Assembly: GCA_030613445.1 (NCBI GenBank)
Contig: JAUWLY010000081.1
Span: 1-9,888 of the forward strand
Length of the DNA stretch: 9,888 nucleotides
Origin: Candidatus Stahliibacteriota bacterium
GTDB taxonomy: Bacteria > Hydrothermota > Tepidihabitantia > SM23-42
Direction: 5' to 3'
Shown here: piece by piece, positions 6,125 through 9,888 of the stretch
How positions within the stretch are numbered: position 1 is the first letter of the stretch
Layout of the letters: every line of letters begins with the position of its first letter
Program-made: the position numbers and the translations under genes
The notes under the pieces: generated by a model
Database searches by the model: none
The model's input: the letters and a program-made list of their open reading frames with translations, nothing else
Told to the model about the DNA's origin: nothing

Positions 6125-7291
6125 GTGAAAGATAGAACAAAGTTAATTCTTTTCATCGTTGTTTTTCTTGTGCTTTACTTTGTACCGCTGCATGGTGTGA
6201 GGATAATGGGTGCGATCCTTGAAGCCTTGTTCATGGTGCAAGAATATGCGCGGGAACACGTATTATTCTGCTTGATCCCGGCTTTTTTTATTGCCGGTGC
6301 GATAAGTATTTTTATTTCCAAAGAAGCGGTGGTAAAATATTTTGGTGCAAAAGCGAACAAAATACTTGCTTATGGTATAGCTTCTGTTTCAGGTAGTATT
6401 CTTGCAGTCTGTTCTTGTACTGTTCTGCCTATGTTTGCCGGTATTTATACACGCGGTGCCGGGATAGGACCGGCAACCGCATTCCTGTATGCAGGTCCAG
6501 CAATAAATATTCTGGCGATAATACTGACCGCACGTGTGCTCGGCTATGAATTGGGGATTGCCCGAGCCGTCGGTGCGATTGCTTTTTCAATTATCATTGG
6601 GATCCTTATGTCATTATTCTTTGCAAAAAAAGCTCAGACAGAAGAAAAATTAGCCGTCGGTGATACAACAACAGAAAAACCACGCAGCTTGTTGCAAAAT
6701 GGCTTATACTTTCTGGTCCTAATTCTTATTTTAATATTTGCTGCTTGGGCAAAACCAGGAGAGTCGGTAGGTTTACAGAATGCGATATATAATATCCACT
6801 GGTATCTAACTGGCGGAACGCTTCTTGTTCTATTGATCATGCTCTTTAAATGGTTCAAAAAAAATGAAATAACTGATTGGGTTCAATCGACATGGTTTTT
6901 TGTAAAGCAGATACTTCCCTTACTATTTGTCGGTGTATTGGTTGCCGGATTTCTCCTGGGAAGACCCAATACCGATTCGGGCATCATCCCATCGAGAATC
7001 GTGGCGATACTAGTCGGTGGTAATTCTCTATGGGCAAATTTCTTTGCTTCGATCTCTGGTGCATTTATGTATTTTGCGACGCTCACAGAGGTGCCTATTC
7101 TGCAGGGGTTGCTGGGTAGTGGAATGGGTAAAGGTCCAGCGCTAGCCTTGCTCTTGTCAGGTCCAGCTTTGAGTTTGCCAAATATGCTCGTCATCAGGAG
7201 TATTATGGGCACCAGAAAAACCTTGGTCTATATTTTACTCGTTATTGTCATGTCGACTCTGGTTGGATACATGTATGGTTCTTTATTCTAA
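6125..7291 (+). CDS. ArsP/YraQ-type (UPF0718) permease
   Basis: A 388-residue polytopic membrane protein of the permease family that includes Campylobacter ArsP, an exporter of trivalent organoarsenicals, and E. coli YraQ. About eight to ten hydrophobic segments form two related halves. The first half carries the family hallmark AVCSCTVLPMFAGIYTRGAG (Cys96, Cys98) followed by GPATAFLYAGPAINILAI; the second repeats the pattern as TEVPILQGLLGSGMGKG and PALALLLSGPALSLPNM without cysteines. A charged cytosolic loop (about 170-190, FAKKAQTEEKL...EKP) joins them. GTG 6125 is preceded by GAGGAG five bases away; the nearby ATG 6121 is out of frame. It lies between two thioredoxin-fold genes, 54 and 60 bp from them. 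An export role for an arsenic-like or other thiol-reactive substrate fits the ArsR-type regulator, but the substrate is inferred. Confidence 0.9.
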   Translation: MKDRTKLILFIVVFLVLYFVPLHGVRIMGAILEALFMVQEYAREHVLFCLIPAFFIAGAISIFISKEAVVKYFGAKANKILAYGIASVSGSILAVCSCTVLPMFAGIYTRGAGIGPATAFLYAGPAINILAIILTARVLGYELGIARAVGAIAFSIIIGILMSLFFAKKAQTEEKLAVGDTTTEKPRSLLQNGLYFLVLILILIFAAWAKPGESVGLQNAIYNIHWYLTGGTLLVLLIMLFKWFKKNEITDWVQSTWFFVKQILPLLFVGVLVAGFLLGRPNTDSGIIPSRIVAILVGGNSLWANFFASISGAFMYFATLTEVPILQGLLGSGMGKGPALALLLSGPALSLPNMLVIRSIMGTRKTLVYILLVIVMSTLVGYMYGSLF

Positions 7292-7323
7292 AGAATGGAT
7301 GCAGACAGATAGAATCTGTTCGA
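7292..7323 (+). repeat. paired 8-mers with hairpin after the permease (copy 2)
   Basis: AGAATGGA (7292-7299) and CTGTTCGA (7316-7323) repeat the pair found before the permease gene. Here a small perfect stem also forms: ACAGAT (7305-7310), loop AGA, ATCTGT (7314-7319). No T run follows, so it is not a terminator. It may be an mRNA processing or stability element within the operon. Confidence 0.35.
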
Positions 7324-7351
7324 TTCAATCTTTCAAAGAAAGAGGGTAATA

Positions 7352-7591
7352 ATGGAAATAAAAATTTTGGGTCCTGGTTGTCCCAGGTGTGAGGAAGTGA
7401 TGAAGCGAACGATTGATGTCCTTGCTGAACTCGATCTTGCCGCGGATGTTCAAAAAATTACTGATTTGATGAAGATCGCTGAATACAAAGTTATTGCAAC
7501 ACCGGGTTTTGTTATTAACGGTAAGGTCAAATCGGTCGGCAAAATCCCATCAAAAGATGAGATAAAAAAGTGGATAACAGAAGAGCAGTAG
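7352..7591 (+). CDS. small thioredoxin-like redox-active disulfide protein
   Basis: A 79-residue cytosolic protein of the compact thioredoxin/glutaredoxin type (Thioredoxin_3, redox-active disulfide protein 2, like TM0996 and MTH895). MEIKILGPGCPRCEEVMKR gives the first strand and the C-x-x-C active site (Cys10, Cys13). The cis-proline loop is ATPGFVINGKV, and the final helix is PSKDEIKKWI. There is no signal peptide. Members of this family are commonly found beside UPF0718 permeases, ArsR regulators and CcdA, as here. It could supply electrons to CcdA or deliver or receive a thiol-bound substrate at the permease. The ATG has GAGGG five bases upstream. It is the last gene of the operon, and its stop codon touches the stop codon of the convergent peptidase gene. 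Confidence 0.93.
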   Translation: MEIKILGPGCPRCEEVMKRTIDVLAELDLAADVQKITDLMKIAEYKVIATPGFVINGKVKSVGKIPSKDEIKKWITEEQ

Positions 7592-9145
7592 CTATCGGAC
7601 CAATACGATTTTTTTGATAATTTCAGAATCTTTATTCAACGCCCGGACAAAATAAACACCAGCAGGTAATTGTCTGCCGCTGTCGTCATTACCATACCAG
7701 GTTATCTTACCGGTGTTATTATATGTTCTTACTTGCCTGCCTGAAACATCAAAGATTGCAAGAGATGGATTTTGTCCATTGAACATTATTGTGAAGTGCG
7801 AACCGTTCACAGTCGGGTAGACGATTAGTTCTGGATTGAGCCTGGTTTCGGTCATCTCTTTTGCTGCGGTCTCATACGGTACGGCCATGATCGCAACTGC
7901 GGCGACATGTGCTTTTATTACCTCGGTGCAGAAAGCATTATCATTATAGCCAGATCCGATTGTATCTCCTGGTGTATGATACCATGGATTTGTTACGCCG
8001 TAATCCTCGATGCCGAGTAATGCGGGATATCCATAATCAAGAAATGATTGATTGTCAGAGGGTATCCAGTTACTCGTTAAGTGCTTGTCTGTAAGGAGTG
8101 TCGTGTATGAATCAGCTGCGGCAATAAAAAAGTCAGCAAGCCAATTGCAAGAAGGGTTTGATATTTTACCGATAACTTCGAGGTCTTCTGGTTGCGCATC
8201 AGAATACGCGATCATATCAGCATTGAAGACGCCGCGTATGCTGTCACCCCGTGTATAAGCCTGTTGAGCATAGTACTCACTGCCGTAGAGACCGAATTCT
8301 TCACCAGAAAAAGCCATATACCGGATAGAATATTCGAAAGCATAGCTTTGCATAACACGGGCAGCTTCGAGTGCCGCGGTTGTGCCGCTAGCATTGTCAT
8401 CAGCCCCGGGAGCTATCTCTGGAGCCAAATAAGAAGTCGCATCAAAGTGCCCACAGATAACAGTGTAAATTGAATCTGGATAAAGCGCACCACGTTTTAC
8501 AGCAATAACATTGGGTGCGTGACCACCAGTATGGTATTGAAAGTATACTGAATCCAGACCATAGGCATTGAATTTATCTGAGACCCAATTCGCTGCAGCA
8601 AGACAAGAATCATAGGTCGAATATCGTGACACAAAATCCTGGAGCCGCTGTACGCTGGCAAGTACAGAATCTGGATGGACAAGATCCACGATTTCCTGGA
8701 TAGTGGGATCTATTAATATTTCAGGTTGCGGACTTCCATCACTGAACACGATAGGTCGCAAGAACAATTTTTTAACCATAACTTTTTGTTTAATCAGTTC
8801 TTCGAATACTGCGTGATCGATCCTGAGAAGATAATCCATATTTTCACTGAACAGGATATCACCATAAAGACCGAGATCTATTGTTTCATCAACCTGGCGC
8901 ACGAGATAGTAATCGCCTTCACTGGGGTTCTCATCGAGTACTTCAAACGCCCGGTTTGAAATCAGGTTAAATTCTTCTTCATTTACAAGAAGGATTGCAG
9001 TATGCTCGAGCTCAGCAACAACTGCAATATTCGCCCGGGCAAAAGGCTCGAGCCTTGTGTTACCGAGATTAACCTTTACAAGATATGTATTAGCAGATAC
9101 CATAATACATAGAATTATATATAGGAATAATAGTTTTTTAAACAT
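7592..9145 (-). CDS. secreted M28-family zinc aminopeptidase with C-terminal sorting domain
   Basis: A 517-residue exported metallopeptidase. It has a signal peptide (1-18, MFKKLLFLYIILCIMVSA), an N-terminal region of about 140 residues without recognised motifs, and then the M28 catalytic domain. All expected metal and catalytic residues are visible: GHFDATS (His233, Asp235), GADDNASG (Asp249), FSGEEFGLYGS (Glu282, Glu283), NADMIAY (Asp310) and NPWYHTPGD (His390). Residues about 440-517 form a small beta domain, LAIFDVSGRQVRTY...LPAGVYFVRA...KKIVLVR, typical of type IX-like C-terminal sorting domains. It should be secreted or displayed at the cell surface and release N-terminal residues from peptides. 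The ATG has an AAGGAGG site four bases upstream. It follows the ferredoxin-like gene by 38 bp and is probably cotranscribed with it. Confidence 0.92.
   Translation of the reverse strand: MFKKLLFLYIILCIMVSANTYLVKVNLGNTRLEPFARANIAVVAELEHTAILLVNEEEFNLISNRAFEVLDENPSEGDYYLVRQVDETIDLGLYGDILFSENMDYLLRIDHAVFEELIKQKVMVKKLFLRPIVFSDGSPQPEILIDPTIQEIVDLVHPDSVLASVQRLQDFVSRYSTYDSCLAAANWVSDKFNAYGLDSVYFQYHTGGHAPNVIAVKRGALYPDSIYTVICGHFDATSYLAPEIAPGADDNASGTTAALEAARVMQSYAFEYSIRYMAFSGEEFGLYGSEYYAQQAYTRGDSIRGVFNADMIAYSDAQPEDLEVIGKISNPSCNWLADFFIAAADSYTTLLTDKHLTSNWIPSDNQSFLDYGYPALLGIEDYGVTNPWYHTPGDTIGSGYNDNAFCTEVIKAHVAAVAIMAVPYETAAKEMTETRLNPELIVYPTVNGSHFTIMFNGQNPSLAIFDVSGRQVRTYNNTGKITWYGNDDSGRQLPAGVYFVRALNKDSEIIKKIVLVR
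7594..7615 (+). terminator. weak terminator inside the convergent gene's 3' end
   Basis: Just after the operon's last stop codon, ATCG (7594-7597) can pair with CGAT (7606-7609), followed by an uninterrupted T run at 7609-7615. The stem is only four pairs, so this is a poor intrinsic terminator. The T run also encodes the lysines of the final KKIVLVR of the peptidase on the other strand. No better terminator is seen between the two converging genes. Confidence 0.35.
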
Positions 9146-9183
9146 ACAACCTCCTTTTTTTGATAATACTACACAGTCAGAAT

Positions 9184-9630
9184 TTATTGCCTGAACTTGA
9201 TAAAACGGATATCTTTCACCAGGTCTTTTGGCAAAGAAATTCCTATTATTGCACAGTGGTCAAACTTTGGCGAATCTATGACCTTGGTTACCTCCACTTC
9301 ACCGCGTTCTTTGCCGTCCCGGTCAAGAGCGATGACTTTATCACCTTTTTTAGGTCTGGGAAGCAGTTCATAAGGGATATAGATGATCGAATGGTCTTCA
9401 GGCGTTTCATCGATGACAAATATCGCAAGACCCGGGCATTTTGGGATACAAAGAAGACACCCGGTACACTTTTCATAGTCAATCTCGGGTAGTTCAATTA
9501 TTGAGCCTGGGATTGAAATCGCGCCCTGAATACATGCATCAACACACGGGTCGCAGGGGATTTTTTCAGGACATTCAATGACGACATATGGTTTTTCTCC
9601 TCGACGGACTTGCGATGGTGTTGTATTCAT
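9184..9630 (-). CDS. two-[4Fe-4S] ferredoxin-like protein
   Basis: A 148-residue cytosolic iron-sulfur protein. The first cluster motif is ECPEKIPCDPCVDACIQGAI (Cys20, Cys26, Cys29, Cys33), with five residues between the first two cysteines and no proline after the last. The second is the classical CTGCLLCIPKCPGLAI (Cys55, 58, 61, 65). A C-terminal domain of about 70 residues (YIPYELLPRPKKGDKVIALDRDGKERGEVEVTKV) resembles the tail of 4Fe-4S proteins that accompany FAD-dependent amino-acid or hydroxyproline dehydrogenases in clostridia; I recall this from similar sequences and it is not decisive. Such a flavoprotein is not visible here. The start at ATG 9630 has no Shine-Dalgarno but has a promoter ending six bases before it, so the transcript is probably leaderless. 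Confidence 0.85.
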   Translation of the reverse strand: MNTTPSQVRRGEKPYVVIECPEKIPCDPCVDACIQGAISIPGSIIELPEIDYEKCTGCLLCIPKCPGLAIFVIDETPEDHSIIYIPYELLPRPKKGDKVIALDRDGKERGEVEVTKVIDSPKFDHCAIIGISLPKDLVKDIRFIKFRQ

Positions 9631-9636
9631 TATTCA

Positions 9637-9664
9637 ATGGTAATCAAAAATCTACACGTGTCAA
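9637..9664 (-). promoter_or_regulatory. promoter of the ferredoxin-like gene, probably leaderless
   Basis: On the minus strand TTGACA (9659-9664), a 16-bp spacer and TACCAT (9637-9642, 4/6 match) stand six bases before ATG 9630. The layout is the same as at 1316-1343 and 1797-1829. The -10 box is weak, but the perfect -35 box, the matching spacing and the lack of a ribosome binding site at this start support it. It would also drive the peptidase gene downstream. Confidence 0.6.
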
Positions 9665-9698
9665 CGAGGAAAGATGGGCTTGGCTTTGAATACTTGAA

Positions 9699-9888
9699 TT
9701 ACAATAGATGTTTCTTCCTTTTCAATTTACTAAAGGCAATAAGTATAACGCAGATTAGTAATGGTAAAAGCATGCTGTTAGCGAATCCTGAATACCAATA
9801 GTCCTCTGCAAATTTGTGATATTCAGTATCATCAGGAGATTGATAGATTGAAATATCAGATGACATCTCAGAAGGGTTTGTATACTCT
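9699..9888 (-). CDS. C-terminal end of a membrane-anchored protein (partial)
   Basis: An open frame enters from the right window edge and ends at the TAA at 9699-9701. The visible 62 residues begin with a hydrophilic stretch rich in Ser, Asp and Glu (EYTNPSEMSSDISIYQSP), then a single hydrophobic segment FANSMLLPLLICVILIAF and a basic tail SKLKRKKHLL. This is the pattern of a protein whose C-terminus is anchored in the membrane with the positive tail in the cytoplasm. The family cannot be told. It lies 68 bp upstream of the ferredoxin-like gene on the same strand, though a promoter separates them. That it is a real gene is inferred from the coherent topology of the tail. Confidence 0.6.
   Translation of the reverse strand, partial: EYTNPSEMSSDISIYQSPDDTEYHKFAEDYWYSGFANSMLLPLLICVILIAFSKLKRKKHLL

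Noticed and set aside
9160..9492. 110-residue plus-strand frame opposite the ferredoxin-like gene
   Set aside because: The minus strand shows eight ordered cluster cysteines; the plus frame has no recognisable feature and is a shadow.

Overview
The window looks like a piece of chromosome from a Gram-negative bacterium of an FCB-like or candidate-phylum lineage. The evidence is an outer-membrane barrel protein ending in phenylalanine, a lipoprotein, and a secreted M28 peptidase with a C-terminal sorting-type domain. The overall style (short Shine-Dalgarno spacing, A/T-rich promoters, secreted protein with a C-terminal sorting domain) reminds me of WOR-3/Stahlbacteria, but this is an impression and not a placement.

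Left end (1-934, minus strand): ribosomal protein genes rpsH (S8) and rplF (L6, cut by the window edge), read leftwards. Their own promoter lies directly upstream of rpsH, so the conserved spc ribosomal operon is interrupted at this point. Between it and the next gene (935-1351) is a 231-bp non-coding element with perfect 19-bp terminal inverted repeats and an apparent short target duplication. It is a MITE-like insertion placed between two divergent promoters.

Middle (1352-7591, plus strand): first a lone small pseudopilin-like gene with a perfect consensus promoter so close to the ATG that the mRNA should be leaderless. Then comes a tight seven-gene run, very likely one operon: ArsR-family repressor, CcdA-type membrane thiol transporter, an outer-membrane barrel with a CGC motif, a lipoprotein with a thioredoxin-like domain carrying CHC, a membrane-anchored thioredoxin with CKAC, an ArsP/YraQ-type (UPF0718) permease with CSC, and a 79-residue cytosolic thioredoxin-like protein with CPRC. 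Regulator, CcdA, permease and small disulfide protein are a recurring partnership. The added barrel, CHC lipoprotein and anchored thioredoxin would extend it to the outer membrane. My reading is a trans-envelope system for handling thiol-reactive (arsenic-like or soft-metal) compounds, with electrons moved outward through CcdA. The substrate is not known.

Right end (7592-9888, minus strand): the 3' end of a partial membrane-protein gene at the window edge, then a two-cluster ferredoxin-like protein with its own probably leaderless promoter, followed 38 bp on by a secreted M28-type zinc aminopeptidase. The peptidase gene converges on the seven-gene operon with no base between the two stop codons.

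A theme across the window is promoter design. All four promoters I can place have a perfect TTGACA and a 16-bp spacer, and three of them put the ATG 5-8 bases after the -10 box.
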